Positions 31,069 to 40,381 of a DNA stretch of 53,945 nucleotides are shown piece after piece (the first letter of the stretch is position 1; every line of letters starts with the position of its first letter). The translations under genes and the position numbers were made by a program. The notes under the pieces are model-generated. The model had not been told where the DNA came from. It searched no databases and saw only the letters and a program-made list of their open reading frames with translations. Source of the DNA: Oscillospiraceae bacterium (GTDB lineage Bacteria; Bacillota; Clostridia; Oscillospirales; Ruminococcaceae); the NCBI GenBank assembly GCA_017545185.1, contig JAFWQJ010000041.1, positions 1 through 53,945 of the forward strand, read 5' to 3'.

Positions 31069-33504
31069 ATGATCGTTCCGTTAAGTTGGTTAAAGGAATA
31101 CGTTGATATTGATGTGACGCCGCAGGAGCTCGAAACGAAGCTCTTTGACTGCGGCTTTGAGGTCGAAACGCTGACCGAGCTCGGCGCAGAGATCTCCGGC
31201 GTTGTGGTCGGTCTGGTCGAACAGTGCGAGCCGATCCCGGAGACACATCTCTCCGTCTGTCAGGTTGACTGCGGCGAGCACGGCAAATTCCAGATCTGCT
31301 GCGGTGCCGATAATGTCAGAGCAGGCGGCAAATATCCCGCCGCGCTGGTCGGTGCGCAGGTCTATGCGACCGCAAGAGACCATGTGACGGTCGAAGGCAC
31401 CATGAAGATCAAGAAGGGCAAACTGAAGGGCTTTGAGTCGCAGGGTATGCTCTGCTCCGGCATCGAGATCGGTCTGAATGAGGATCTCTATCCGGGCGCG
31501 GAATACTGCGGCCTGCTCGTGCTGCCGGACGACGCGCCGGTCGGTGCGGATATCAAGCCGCTGGTCGGCCTCGATGACTGGATGTACGATATTTCGATCA
31601 CGGCAAACCGTCCGGACTGCATGAGCGTGCTCGGCATTGCCCGCGAGGTCGCCGCTGCACTCGGCAAGCCGCTGAAAATGCCGGCTGTGGACTACAAGAC
31701 CGACGGCACGAAGCTGGACGGCTTCAAGGTCACGGTCGAGGACGCAGACCTCTGCCCGCGCTATCAGGCGCATTATGTCCGCAATGTGAAGATCGCGCAG
31801 TCTCCCGCATGGATGCGCCGCCGCCTTGCGCTGGTCGGCATCCGCTCGATTTCGAACATCGTCGATATCACGAACTATGTGCTGAAAGAGATCGGCCAGC
31901 CGATGCACGCGTTCGATCTGCGTCAGCTGGAGGAAAAGCAGATCGTCGTCCGCAGAGCGAAGCAGGACGAAACGATCGTCACGCTGGACGGAAAGGAATT
32001 CAAGCTCAATCCGAACAATCTCGTGATCTGCGACGGCAAAAAGCCGGTCGCACTGGCGGGCATCATGGGCGGCCTCAATTCCGAGATCAAGGACGACACC
32101 GCGGATGTGGTGTTTGAGTCCGCAAAGTTCATGCGCGACAATGTCCGCAAGACCTCCCGTGCGCTCGGCCAGCATTCCGACAGCTCCCAGCGCTTTGAGA
32201 AGGGCGTGGACGAATACGCCACACAGCTCGGCTTAAAGCGTGCGCTGCACCTGATCGAAGAACTCGGCTGCGGCTCCGTGACCGATTCCGGCTTTGCGGA
32301 GGCTGTCTCCGCTGATCCGACCGTCACCCGTCCGCTGACCGTCTCGATCGCGAAGGTCAATGCGCTGCTCGGCATCACTGTGCCGGACGACGAGATCCGC
32401 CGCATTCTGACGAACCTCGATTTCCGGCCGGTGATCGACGGTGACAAGCTCTCCGTGCAGATCCCGCCGTACCGCGAGGATATCGAAAACGCGCCCGACA
32501 TCGCGGAGGAACTGATCCGCATGTACGGCTACGACCACATCACCCCGACCTTCCTTGCAGCCGCATCGGTGACGAACGGCGGCCGCAGCGCAGCACAGAA
32601 CAGTCTGCTGAAATTAAAGCGGACGCTCGCAGCACAGGGTCTTTACGAGGCGATCCACTACTCGTTCTTCTCGCCGAAGGATCTTGACCTGCTGCGCATC
32701 CCGCAGGATGCACCGGAGCGTCAGGCGATCCGCATTCTGAACCCGATCTCCGAGGATCTTTCGATCATGCGCACGATGCTGGCGCCGTCCATGCTGAATG
32801 CGGTGATCCGCAATGTCCGCCGCGGCAATGATGCAGGCGGGCTGTTCGAGGTCGCAAAGACCTATCATTCCGCAGAGGAACACCCGGCGGCAGAGCCGGA
32901 GGAGCGCGAGGCACTGGCAATCGGCCTGTTCGACGGCGGCAGGCTGAGCTTCTTTGACGGCAAGGCTGTGCTCGAAGCACTGGCCGAGGCATTCCGTCTG
33001 ACCTTCACCTACAAAAAGCCGGAAAATCCGGAAAAATATCCGTTCCTGCATCCGGGCATGAGTGCCGTTGTCTCGCTCGGTGACGAGGAGATCGGCTGGG
33101 TCGGTATGCTGGCGCATGACCTGACCGACGCTGAGGTGCCGGAGCACGCAGTCTGCATGGCAGAGCTTGACCTGACCGTGCTGCGTCCGTATCTGAACAA
33201 GCCGGTCGCATTTGAGAACCTGCCGAAGTTCCCGGTCGAACAGCGTGATATCGCGCTGCTGGTCGGTGAGGATGTGATCTGCGCAGATCTCGAAGCCTGC
33301 ATGAAGCGCGCCTGCAAGTCGCTGAACCGTGTGAAGCTGTTTGACGTGTACAAGGGCAAGCAGATCGAAGCAGGCAAGCAGTCGCTGGCATTCTCGCTGT
33401 GGTTCCGCAGCGACGACCATGCGCTGACGGACAAGGAAGTCGATCAGTTCGTCGCGAAGATTCTGAAAAACCTCGCCAAGGACTTTGAAGCGACCCAGCG
33501 TTAA
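31069..33504 (+). CDS. pheT: Phenylalanyl-tRNA synthetase beta subunit
   Basis: 811 residues, full length. The N-terminal tRNA-binding (OB-fold) domain runs about 40-150, then the B3/B4 editing domain (about 205-385; ISNIVDITNYV). The B5 domain (about 405-480) has IPPYREDIENAPDIAEELIR. The core follows, and the C-terminal FDX-ACB domain (about 715-811; FPVEQRDIALLV) binds the anticodon stem. AAAGGAAC precedes the ATG. A gap of 171 bases after pheS holds no recognisable signal, and both genes are probably read from the pheS promoter. Confidence 0.96.
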   Translation: MIVPLSWLKEYVDIDVTPQELETKLFDCGFEVETLTELGAEISGVVVGLVEQCEPIPETHLSVCQVDCGEHGKFQICCGADNVRAGGKYPAALVGAQVYATARDHVTVEGTMKIKKGKLKGFESQGMLCSGIEIGLNEDLYPGAEYCGLLVLPDDAPVGADIKPLVGLDDWMYDISITANRPDCMSVLGIAREVAAALGKPLKMPAVDYKTDGTKLDGFKVTVEDADLCPRYQAHYVRNVKIAQSPAWMRRRLALVGIRSISNIVDITNYVLKEIGQPMHAFDLRQLEEKQIVVRRAKQDETIVTLDGKEFKLNPNNLVICDGKKPVALAGIMGGLNSEIKDDTADVVFESAKFMRDNVRKTSRALGQHSDSSQRFEKGVDEYATQLGLKRALHLIEELGCGSVTDSGFAEAVSADPTVTRPLTVSIAKVNALLGITVPDDEIRRILTNLDFRPVIDGDKLSVQIPPYREDIENAPDIAEELIRMYGYDHITPTFLAAASVTNGGRSAAQNSLLKLKRTLAAQGLYEAIHYSFFSPKDLDLLRIPQDAPERQAIRILNPISEDLSIMRTMLAPSMLNAVIRNVRRGNDAGGLFEVAKTYHSAEEHPAAEPEEREALAIGLFDGGRLSFFDGKAVLEALAEAFRLTFTYKKPENPEKYPFLHPGMSAVVSLGDEEIGWVGMLAHDLTDAEVPEHAVCMAELDLTVLRPYLNKPVAFENLPKFPVEQRDIALLVGEDVICADLEACMKRACKSLNRVKLFDVYKGKQIEAGKQSLAFSLWFRSDDHALTDKEVDQFVAKILKNLAKDFEATQR

Positions 33505-33652
33505 GCGCGGAGCCCGGGCAGGCATTTCCCTCCGGCGGGCGGTGCGCGAACCTCTCCCGGCAGTCAGAACTGCACGCCGCTGAACGCGGCTTCTGCGGCT
33601 TTCATGCTCCCAATACTGAAGCCCGCCGAAAGAGCAGAAAAAATAAATAAAA

Positions 33653-33683
33653 GGGTGCTGATGTAACAATCGGCACCCTTTTT
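33653..33683 (+). terminator. Terminator of pheST (first D hairpin)
   Basis: GGGTGC-TGAT and ATC-GGCACCC arms, then TTTTT. Confidence 0.75.
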
Positions 33684-34077
33684 CGCTGCCGGTCAGGAAC
33701 TTCGCCCCCGGCACACATCCATATCAAAAGTTTCGGTCAAGCCTTTTCAAAGGCTTGCAGGTTCTTAGGGCGAAGCCCTAAGCCGCTCACTGCAGTGAGC
33801 GGAATCCTTTAGCGTCAGGCGCACCGCAAGGGTGAATTTCAAAAACGCTCCGGGGGAGCGTTTTTGAAAGAGGGACGCCCTGTAAGAGAGGGCGTCCCTA
33901 GGCGAATCGCAGAGCGATTCGCAGCGCGTGCTGAACATAGGAGCGACGTCAGTCACGACGAGTGAAGCACGCAGGTTTCCAAAGGGCAAGAGCCCTTTGG
34001 GTCGGCAGTGCCGACAGCCATTTCCCTCCGGAGGCGGTGCGCGAACCTCTCCCGATACTGAAATAGATCGAAAGCAC

Positions 34078-34115
34078 AAAAAGGACGCTGATTCACTCAC
34101 ATCAGCGTCCTTTTT
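34078..34115. terminator. Bidirectional terminator between pheT and nadE
   Basis: AAAAA-GGACGCTGA and TCAGCGTCC-TTTTT around a 10-base loop: a perfect 9-bp stem that works from both sides of the convergent genes. Confidence 0.85.
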
Positions 34116-34148
34116 CTGTATGTATCGGCTTTCTGTGCGCTTCCCGCA

Positions 34149-34895
34149 TTACTCCGCACACGGGTCAAACGGGAATGCCGGCATCATCTTGAGCTTAAAG
34201 AGATTCTGCTTATGCTTGCGGTCGATGAGCGCCTTTTTCTCCGGGGCGGGCTCAATGCCCTCGCGGAGATAGAGATCGAGCTCCGCGTAGGTAAACCCGA
34301 GGTTATCCTCATCCGTTTTGCCGCAGAGACCGTCCGACGGTGCCTTATCGACGAGCTGTACCGGAAGACCGAGTGCTCTGCCGATCGCCTTGACCTCGGT
34401 GACGGTGAAATTCGCGAGCGGTGCAAAATCGCCGACGCTGTCGCCCCAGCGCGTGGAGTAGCCGACCCAGTCCTCGGAGAAATTGCAGGTGTTAGCAACT
34501 CTGCCGTTGACGCTCTGGGAAACGGCGTAGACCGTTGTCATGCGGATGCGCGGCGGCAGATTGGTCGTCGCCTGCACGGAGAGCGGCAGGGACGCCGCGA
34601 CGGCGCGTTCCAGCGCATCGGCAGCCTCGCCGATGTTCACTGTCACATTGGTGATGCCGAGGTGCTTGCAGAGCAGCCTGGAATCGTCGATATCGGGCTG
34701 CTCGCCGCGGGGCATCAGCACGCCGACGACTCTGTGTACGCCGAGCGCCCTGCAGAGCAGCGCCGCACAGACAGAGCTGTCCTTTCCGCCGGAGACGCCG
34801 AGGACAGCCTTGCAGCCGTCGCCGTTTTCGGCGAACCAGTCCTGGATCCAGCGGCAGCAATCCTCAATCGCGCGGTCAACATCAAAACGGTACAT
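34149..34895 (-). CDS. nadE: Ammonia-dependent NAD+ synthetase
   Basis: 248 residues. The N-type pyrophosphatase loop SGGKDSSVCA (about 35-44), RMTTVYAVSQ, NTCNFSEDWVGYSTRWGDSVGDFAPLANFT-like signature (given in parts) and PSDGLCGKTDEDNLGFTY are all present. It converts deamido-NAD to NAD with ammonia; no glutaminase domain is attached. The ATG at 34895 (MYRFDV) is nine bases from the AAAGG site; an ATG at 34904 lies against that site. It ends the long minus-strand run that begins at yqfC, 39 bases after the CPBP protease gene. Confidence 0.93.
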   Translation of the reverse strand: MYRFDVDRAIEDCCRWIQDWFAENGDGCKAVLGVSGGKDSSVCAALLCRALGVHRVVGVLMPRGEQPDIDDSRLLCKHLGITNVTVNIGEAADALERAVAASLPLSVQATTNLPPRIRMTTVYAVSQSVNGRVANTCNFSEDWVGYSTRWGDSVGDFAPLANFTVTEVKAIGRALGLPVQLVDKAPSDGLCGKTDEDNLGFTYAELDLYLREGIEPAPEKKALIDRKHKQNLFKLKMMPAFPFDPCAE

Positions 34896-34934
34896 GGTAA
34901 TCATCCTTTCAGGTTTTGGGGGCGGTATTGTTTC

Positions 34935-36062
34935 TCACATGGTATATGCGGTGTACCACGCCATGCCGATATGCACGGCGATGAGCACCCAGAAAAGCGG
35001 TGCCGTCACGACGAGCCGCTTGGTGCGGGCACTCTGGTGCGGCGTCAGGTCGGGCATCCGTTCGGTCAGCAGCATATAAAAGAGGGAGACGGTGCCGAGC
35101 AGCAGCACGAACAGCTTGCAGACAACCTCTGCCTTGCGGAAGGTGCTGCCGGGAAGATAAAGTCTGCCTGCTTCCTTCAGCATGGCGAAGGAATTGACGC
35201 AGATATGCGTGATGATCGCAGGGGTGACGGAATCGTGCCGGATCGTGATATACGCAAGCAGGATCCCGAACGGGAACGTAAACAAAAACTGCGGGAGATT
35301 CTCGTGCATCAGCGCAAAGAGCAGCGCGGTCATCAGAATGCCGAACCGCTGGCTGACGCGGCTGAGATTTTTCAGTGCGAAGCCTCTGAGCAGCAGCTCC
35401 TCGGTGATCGGCCCGAGCACGCAGACATAGAGCACGAGCAGCGCTGATTTTGAGACAGAGCCGTCCAGCGCGATATCCGGTGTATACACGGGAACATGCG
35501 CCTGCTCCAGCAGCTTTGTGAGCCAGTCCGCGGCATAGCCCGCCAGCATCTGGATCCAGAGCCCGAGCATGATGTAGGAGACCGTCCTTGTGGCGGTGAG
35601 GCCGCGCAGCCGGAAATACTGTCCCTTCGGCAGATGCGTCAGCGCGGAGCCGATGAGAAACGCGGCCAGGTTGCCGACGGTGAACGCGATCAGCGTCAGT
35701 GCGGTATTGATCGCGCTGTCGTCCAGATACTGCATGACGATCATCTGGTAATTCTCCGGCAGCTCCCCGAGCCGTTTCAGGTCGTTATGCCGCAGCGCGG
35801 CAGCGGCGCCGGTCTGCATCAGAATGTAGACCGTCGAAGCAGTCACGAACGCAAACAGCAGCGTCAGAAAGGTCAGTGCAAAGCAGCGTCTGAGGGCTGT
35901 CCGTTCGGTCTGCTGCGGGATCAGCGGGAGCTTGCAGTCCGGCATATCGAGCGTCGGGAGGATCTCGCGGTAATCGGGGCTGTAGTCCGGCTCCTCTGTC
36001 GGGTTCCGGAACGGATTGCTGAGATCGACCGGAGAGATCTCCGAGTAATCAGCTTGCTTCAT
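34935..36062 (-). CDS. CPBP-family intramembrane metalloprotease
   Basis: 375 residues with an N-terminal cytoplasmic part of about 55 residues and about eight membrane helices. The CPBP/Rce1 (Abi) signature is complete: EELLLRGF with Glu221-Glu222, then His253 in LLFALMHENL and His286 in IITHICVNS. Members cleave prenylated or other membrane-bound peptides, or take part in bacteriocin self-immunity; no substrate is suggested here. GGAGAGG precedes the ATG at 36062. It starts 13 bases after mutS2, so it is co-transcribed with it. It is the second intramembrane protease of the window (see 26048). Confidence 0.9.
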   Translation of the reverse strand: MKQADYSEISPVDLSNPFRNPTEEPDYSPDYREILPTLDMPDCKLPLIPQQTERTALRRCFALTFLTLLFAFVTASTVYILMQTGAAAALRHNDLKRLGELPENYQMIVMQYLDDSAINTALTLIAFTVGNLAAFLIGSALTHLPKGQYFRLRGLTATRTVSYIMLGLWIQMLAGYAADWLTKLLEQAHVPVYTPDIALDGSVSKSALLVLYVCVLGPITEELLLRGFALKNLSRVSQRFGILMTALLFALMHENLPQFLFTFPFGILLAYITIRHDSVTPAIITHICVNSFAMLKEAGRLYLPGSTFRKAEVVCKLFVLLLGTVSLFYMLLTERMPDLTPHQSARTKRLVVTAPLFWVLIAVHIGMAWYTAYTM

Positions 36063-36075
36063 GCGGTGCCTCTCC

Positions 36076-38472
36076 TTATTTCAGTGTGACGACGGTCACG
36101 CCGTCCTCGCCCTCGCCGTAGACGCCGGGACGGAACGCCTTGACCTGCTTCATACGGCGCAGGTGATCGTGGATGCCCTTGCGCAGGGCACCGGTGCCTT
36201 TTCCGTGGATAATGGTGACGGTCTCGAAGCCGGAGAGCAGAGAGCCCGCGATAAAGTTCTCGGTCATCATGATGCCCTCATCGACGGTGCAGCCGCGGAT
36301 ATCGAGCTCCGTTGCAGACGAGCGCACGCCGCTTCCGCCCTTGCCCTTATCGGAGCGCACAACGGTCGTGGTATGGACTTTCTGCTGCTTCTGCTGCTGT
36401 TTCGGCTGCTGCTTTTCGAGCCGCAGGTTCTCGACCGGCACGCGGGTCTTCATCGCACCGATCTGCACGGTGACCATTTTGCCGGCGGGCTCCGCAACGA
36501 CCGTGCCGCTCCGTCCCATGGAAACGATCAGCACGGAATCGCCGATCTGAAGCGGCCGCGGCAGCGTGTAGTCGCCCTGCTCGTCGGTATCGGAATTTTC
36601 GTAGAGCCGGTCAATGGTCTGCTTTGCGTGTGATTTGGCAGCGGCAGCCTGCTCTGCGAGTGCCTGATCTTTCAGCTTTTTCAGGTCGCGGAGTTCATCG
36701 AGCAGCGCATTGGATTCGGAAACGGTCTGCTCAACGATGCGTCTTGCCTGCGAGCGGATCTTCGCGAGCTCCTCCTCGCGCTTCTGTTCGAGCAGTTCCG
36801 CCTGCTCGCGGACTTCCTTTTCGTGGATCGCGGTGCTTTCGCGCAGTCTGGTCAGCTCTGCGAGTTCCTTTTCATGCTGTGCTCTTGCGCGGTCAAGCTG
36901 CTCGACGGCGCGCTCAAACCGCTGGTTCTCGGAGCTGATGAGCTGCTTTGCGTGTGCGATGACGTCATCCGGCATTCCGAGTGATTTGGAGATCGCGAAC
37001 GCATTGGATTTTCCGGGCGAGCCGATCACCAGCTTATAGGTCGGCTTCAGGGTCTCAAGGTCAAATTCGCAGGATGCGTTCTCGACGTCGTCCGTTTCGA
37101 GCGCATAGCGTTTCAGTTCCTGATAATGCGTCGTGACGATCAGCTCGGCCCCCTGCATCCGCAGCCGCTCAATGACCGCGACGGCGAGTGCCGCGCCCTC
37201 GACGGGGTCTGTGCCGGAGCCCAGCTCGTCGATCAGGACGAGCGTGCGGTCGTCGGCGGTCTTGATGATCTCGATATCCTGCAGCGTATGCGCAGAGAAG
37301 GTCGAGAGATTGTATTCGATGCTCTGCCGGTCGCCGATATCGACGAGGATGCGGTCAAAAACTGCGATCCGGCTGCCGTCCGCGGCAGGGATCATCAGAC
37401 CGCACATCGCCATAGCGGAGAGCAGTCCGACGGTTTTGAGCGCGACGGTCTTGCCGCCGGTGTTCGGGCCGGTGATGATGAGCGCATGGTAGTCCTCGCC
37501 GAGCGCAATGTCGATCGGCACGACGGTTTTCGGGTCGATCAGCGGATGCCGCGCCCGTTTGAGCAGCAGCGAGCCGTCCTCTGTGATCTGCGGGATCATG
37601 CCGCGCTGCATCGTGCCGAGTGACGCCTTTGCGAAGTAGAGGTTCAGCTCCGCCGCGATATCATAGCCCTGGATCATCGCATCTGCGTACTGTCCGCATT
37701 CATTGCAGAGCTTCTGGATGATGCGTTCGATCTCCTCCTGCTCCTGTGTTTCGAGCAGCCGGATATCGTTGTTCGCATCGACGATCGCCATCGGCTCAAT
37801 GAAATAGGTCTGGCCGGTCGCGGAGGTATCGTGGATCAGACCGGCGACGTCGCCGCGGTGCTCGGCCTTGACGGGGATGACATACCGCCCGTCGCGGATC
37901 GTGATAATCTGCTCCTGCAGATAGGTCTGCATGGAAGCGGAGCGGATCATTTTTTCGAGCTTTTCGCGGAGCTTCAGTCCTGCCTGCGTGATCTTCCTGC
38001 GGATCTGACCGAGTGCGGGGCTTGCCGCATCGGCGAGGCGCTCCTCATTTTCAATGGAGCGTTCGAGCAGGTCTGCGAGGTAGGGATTCGGCTGCAGTCT
38101 GCGGAACAGGTCGGAGAGGGTATTCTCCATTTGTCCGCAGTGGTCGTACCAGTCCGTCAGCGCGGAGATCTGCCGGAGCAGCCGCGCGATTTCGAGCAGC
38201 TCCTTCAGAGAGACGCGTGCGCCGGACTGCGTTCTGCGGATCGCCGCACAGACATCGGAAAAGCTGTCGAATGCGGGCGAGCCGAAGCGCACCGAAAGCT
38301 GAAAGGCGTCCTCGGTCTGCTGCAAAGCATAGCGCACGCGGGCGGGGTCATTATCGGGTGTCAGTGCGCGCGCGAGTTCCTTTGTTTTTTCATTGGCAGC
38401 TTCGGCGGCGAGCATTTCCAGCACCTTATGAAGCTCCAGCGTGATGTAATCCTGAGATAATTTTGTATTCAT
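36076..38472 (-). CDS. mutS2: Endonuclease MutS2
   Basis: 798 residues, full length. The MutS core and clamp (about 1-310) lead to the ATPase domain with Walker A ITGPNTGGKTVALKT and Walker B LVLIDELGSGTDPVEG. A long coiled coil follows (about 520-630), then a KOW-like segment (LQIGDSVLIVSMGRSGTV). The C-terminal Smr nuclease domain (about 725-798) has LDIRG and IIHGKGTGALRKGI. In Firmicutes MutS2 acts on branched DNA and on stalled, collided ribosomes rather than in mismatch repair. A Lys/Gln-rich stretch (KQQPKQQQKQQK) precedes Smr. It begins 26 bases after recO. Confidence 0.96.
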   Translation of the reverse strand: MNTKLSQDYITLELHKVLEMLAAEAANEKTKELARALTPDNDPARVRYALQQTEDAFQLSVRFGSPAFDSFSDVCAAIRRTQSGARVSLKELLEIARLLRQISALTDWYDHCGQMENTLSDLFRRLQPNPYLADLLERSIENEERLADAASPALGQIRRKITQAGLKLREKLEKMIRSASMQTYLQEQIITIRDGRYVIPVKAEHRGDVAGLIHDTSATGQTYFIEPMAIVDANNDIRLLETQEQEEIERIIQKLCNECGQYADAMIQGYDIAAELNLYFAKASLGTMQRGMIPQITEDGSLLLKRARHPLIDPKTVVPIDIALGEDYHALIITGPNTGGKTVALKTVGLLSAMAMCGLMIPAADGSRIAVFDRILVDIGDRQSIEYNLSTFSAHTLQDIEIIKTADDRTLVLIDELGSGTDPVEGAALAVAVIERLRMQGAELIVTTHYQELKRYALETDDVENASCEFDLETLKPTYKLVIGSPGKSNAFAISKSLGMPDDVIAHAKQLISSENQRFERAVEQLDRARAQHEKELAELTRLRESTAIHEKEVREQAELLEQKREEELAKIRSQARRIVEQTVSESNALLDELRDLKKLKDQALAEQAAAAKSHAKQTIDRLYENSDTDEQGDYTLPRPLQIGDSVLIVSMGRSGTVVAEPAGKMVTVQIGAMKTRVPVENLRLEKQQPKQQQKQQKVHTTTVVRSDKGKGGSGVRSSATELDIRGCTVDEGIMMTENFIAGSLLSGFETVTIIHGKGTGALRKGIHDHLRRMKQVKAFRPGVYGEGEDGVTVVTLK

Positions 38473-38498
38473 AGGGGTTCCTTTTTGTCAGATTCGGG

Positions 38499-39254
38499 TC
38501 ATGATGCCGGATCGGTCAGCTCATGATAAAAATGCAGCGTCGGGAGCGAAAGACCGAGCCGGTGCAGCAGATATTTTTCTGCATAATCGGCAAACTGCGT
38601 TTCGCTTTCGCCCTTCAGCTTAAACTGAAACAGCCGTTCATAGTCCGCATAGACCGCCTGACGGGCGGCCAGCAGCACGGACTGCTTCGTATCAAAGTCC
38701 AGTTCGGAGATCTCGCTGCGGCAGTCTCTGCATACAAGGTCAGCTTCCGCGATGCGCAGCACCGGATGCACCGGCAGATAGGTCATGCAGACGGGGCAGC
38801 AGACAAGATTCGGCATGAGGCCTAATTCCGTCATGAGCCGCAGCTCAAAGACCGCCTTGACCAGCGGCAGCGGTCTGTCATGCTCCGATAAATGATGCAG
38901 AGAAAGCAGATACAGCCGCAGTAGCTGCGGCTGCGGCTGATCGGTCGCTGTTTTCCGGATCAGTTCGGAAAAATAGGACGCGAGTGCGAGTGCATTGAGG
39001 TCATTCCGGATGCCGTAAAACAGGTTCAGCGAGACAGCGCTGTCCAGATAGAACCGCCCGCTGCTTTCCCGGAGACAGAATTCGCCGTAGGAAAAGAGCT
39101 GCGTCACGGCGCCGTACTTGCTGCCGGATTTCCGGACGCTTTTCGCCTGCACGGTGAGGATGCCGTTTTCCGTAAACAAATCAAACAGCTTGTCCGCATC
39201 ATGCACGGGTGTCTCCCGGATGACCAGTCCGCGGACAGTCAGGGTTGTCGGCAA
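38499..39254 (-). CDS. recO: DNA repair protein RecO
   Basis: 251 residues from a TTG start at 39254, chosen because GGAGGG (39263-39268) stands eight bases upstream and the protein then begins with PTTLTVRGLVIRETP, as RecO proteins do. It has an N-terminal OB fold (about 1-80) and a helical domain with a zinc site (CCPVCMTY about 148-155 and CRDC near 177-180). RecO loads RecA at gaps with RecR. The first 56 bases overlap the YqzL-like gene in another frame, so the ribosome site lies inside that gene and the two are coupled. Confidence 0.92.
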   Translation of the reverse strand: MPTTLTVRGLVIRETPVHDADKLFDLFTENGILTVQAKSVRKSGSKYGAVTQLFSYGEFCLRESSGRFYLDSAVSLNLFYGIRNDLNALALASYFSELIRKTATDQPQPQLLRLYLLSLHHLSEHDRPLPLVKAVFELRLMTELGLMPNLVCCPVCMTYLPVHPVLRIAEADLVCRDCRSEISELDFDTKQSVLLAARQAVYADYERLFQFKLKGESETQFADYAEKYLLHRLGLSLPTLHFYHELTDPAS

Positions 39255-39396
39255 TTCCGGTTCCCTCCGTTCCTTCCGTGCAGCCGCGGTACTGAAGATA
39301 ATCCGCGATGCTGCCGCTCTGACAGAACGCGTCCCAGCGCTGCCTGCGCCGGTCGTCCGCTGCTCTGTCCGTAAAAAATGCATTCTGATTCTGCAT
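39199..39396 (-). CDS. YqzL-like small protein upstream of recO
   Basis: 65 residues. The ATG at 39396 has AAAGGAGG nearby on the minus strand. The central motif RWDAFCQSGSIADYLQYRG matches the W-x-x-F-x-x-(T/S)-G-S-I-x-x-Y-L-x-Y pattern of YqzL, which in Bacillus also lies directly before recO. The last 20 residues are coded by DNA shared with the recO start, so the C-terminus may be little constrained. Function unknown. Easy to miss because it is short and overlaps recO. Confidence 0.65.
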   Translation of the reverse strand: MQNQNAFFTDRAADDRRRQRWDAFCQSGSIADYLQYRGCTEGTEGTGIADNPDCPRTGHPGDTRA

Positions 39397-39473
39397 TTCC
39401 CCGCCTCCTTTTATGAAGGCAGTATATGCAGAATCCGGATCGGTTTTCATGGTAAATTCTGCTGCGGAAGGGT

Positions 39474-40352
39474 TCAGACGGGCGTGCCGACCGGGATCTC
39501 ACTTCCCCTTAGCCGGATAAAGAAGAACGGGCCGTCATCTCCGTAGCCGGTTTCGCAGCGGTAGGTCACAGTCTCAGCACTGCAAAGCGCATCATACACA
39601 TCGCGGCTGACACTCAGCCGGATCAGTGAACCGTCATGCTGAAGCTGAAGATAATACACAATTTTCCGGTCATATTCCCGCTCACCGTCCTCAAGTGTAT
39701 AGTCGGCGTAATAGGGCTCTGTCGCAGCATTTCCTTCGGCGGTGACGTAACGGCTTTGATCCGCATGCATCAGGTTGTTAAAGCCGTCCGTGATCCGCAC
39801 CGAGCTTTTCCAGAAAAGGCCGGAAATTTCCGTATCGCGGTATCCGCTGCTGCCGTCTCTGTGAATGATCCGGAGCCCGCCCCAGAGCAGCACGACAAAC
39901 AGAATGAGTCCGCCGATGAATTTCAGCAGCAGGTCGACAGGAACACCCGTCGGCAGGATCCGCCGATGCATCCGGTTCGGCAGATTCATCAGATCAACGC
40001 TGCGTGCCTCGCTCTCCTCCCTGGGTGTGCCGCATTTTGTGCACTTCTGTTCGGCGCAGTCATTTTCCTGACTGCAGAACGGGCAGATCCATGTCGGGCC
40101 GGGCGTGCGCACCGCTTCGACGAGTGCCGCCGGGTCATCGTCGCCGAGGTAGTATGAAACATCCTTCGGACGCCGCTGCCCGCAGACCGGGCATTCCCGC
40201 AGCTCCGCGCGGATGCCCTTGGCCCAGCAGCTTTTACAGTCCCAGTAGCTCAGGCGGTTGTTCTTATGCCCGCACTGCGGACAGGTCCCGCGGTCGGCAC
40301 CGATGCCCTCCGTACCGCATTCCGGACATTTCCAGACGGTTTGCTGTTCCAT
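39474..40352 (-). CDS. Zinc-ribbon membrane protein (paralogue 2)
   Basis: 292 residues. The N-terminal half (1-110) holds about four CxxC knuckle pairs (for example CPECG, CPQCG, CKSC, CPVCG, CPFCSQEN, CTKCG), the last a RanBP2-like finger. A linker follows, then one membrane helix (about 145-165; LLKFIGGLILFVVLLWGGL) and an outer beta-rich domain of about 125 residues. It resembles the next gene upstream in order of parts and in YYADYTLEDGERE against PYFADVVLGEKERE. It probably senses or scaffolds something, with the fingers inside and the domain outside. No function is known. Confidence 0.78.
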   Translation of the reverse strand: MEQQTVWKCPECGTEGIGADRGTCPQCGHKNNRLSYWDCKSCWAKGIRAELRECPVCGQRRPKDVSYYLGDDDPAALVEAVRTPGPTWICPFCSQENDCAEQKCTKCGTPREESEARSVDLMNLPNRMHRRILPTGVPVDLLLKFIGGLILFVVLLWGGLRIIHRDGSSGYRDTEISGLFWKSSVRITDGFNNLMHADQSRYVTAEGNAATEPYYADYTLEDGEREYDRKIVYYLQLQHDGSLIRLSVSRDVYDALCSAETVTYRCETGYGDDGPFFFIRLRGSEIPVGTPV

Positions 40353-40381
40353 GCTGTCCTCCTTATGCTGTCCGCCGGTTC

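Larger units (their letters stand above)
33522..34115 (+). repeat. Hairpin-mosaic element R5, duplicated arrangement
   Basis: Fills the 644-base gap after pheT. A segment GCATTTCCCTCCGG followed by GGTGCGCGAACCTCTCCCG occurs at 33522-33559 and again at 34017-34054. Each is followed by ATACTGAA and then a D hairpin (33653-33683 and 34083-34115). Between them lie the GCTGCCGG, AAAGTTT, GGGGGAGCG, GTAAGAG-loop (33871-33899) and final AAAGGGCAAGAGCCCTTT modules seen in R4. Module A is absent. Confidence 0.8.
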
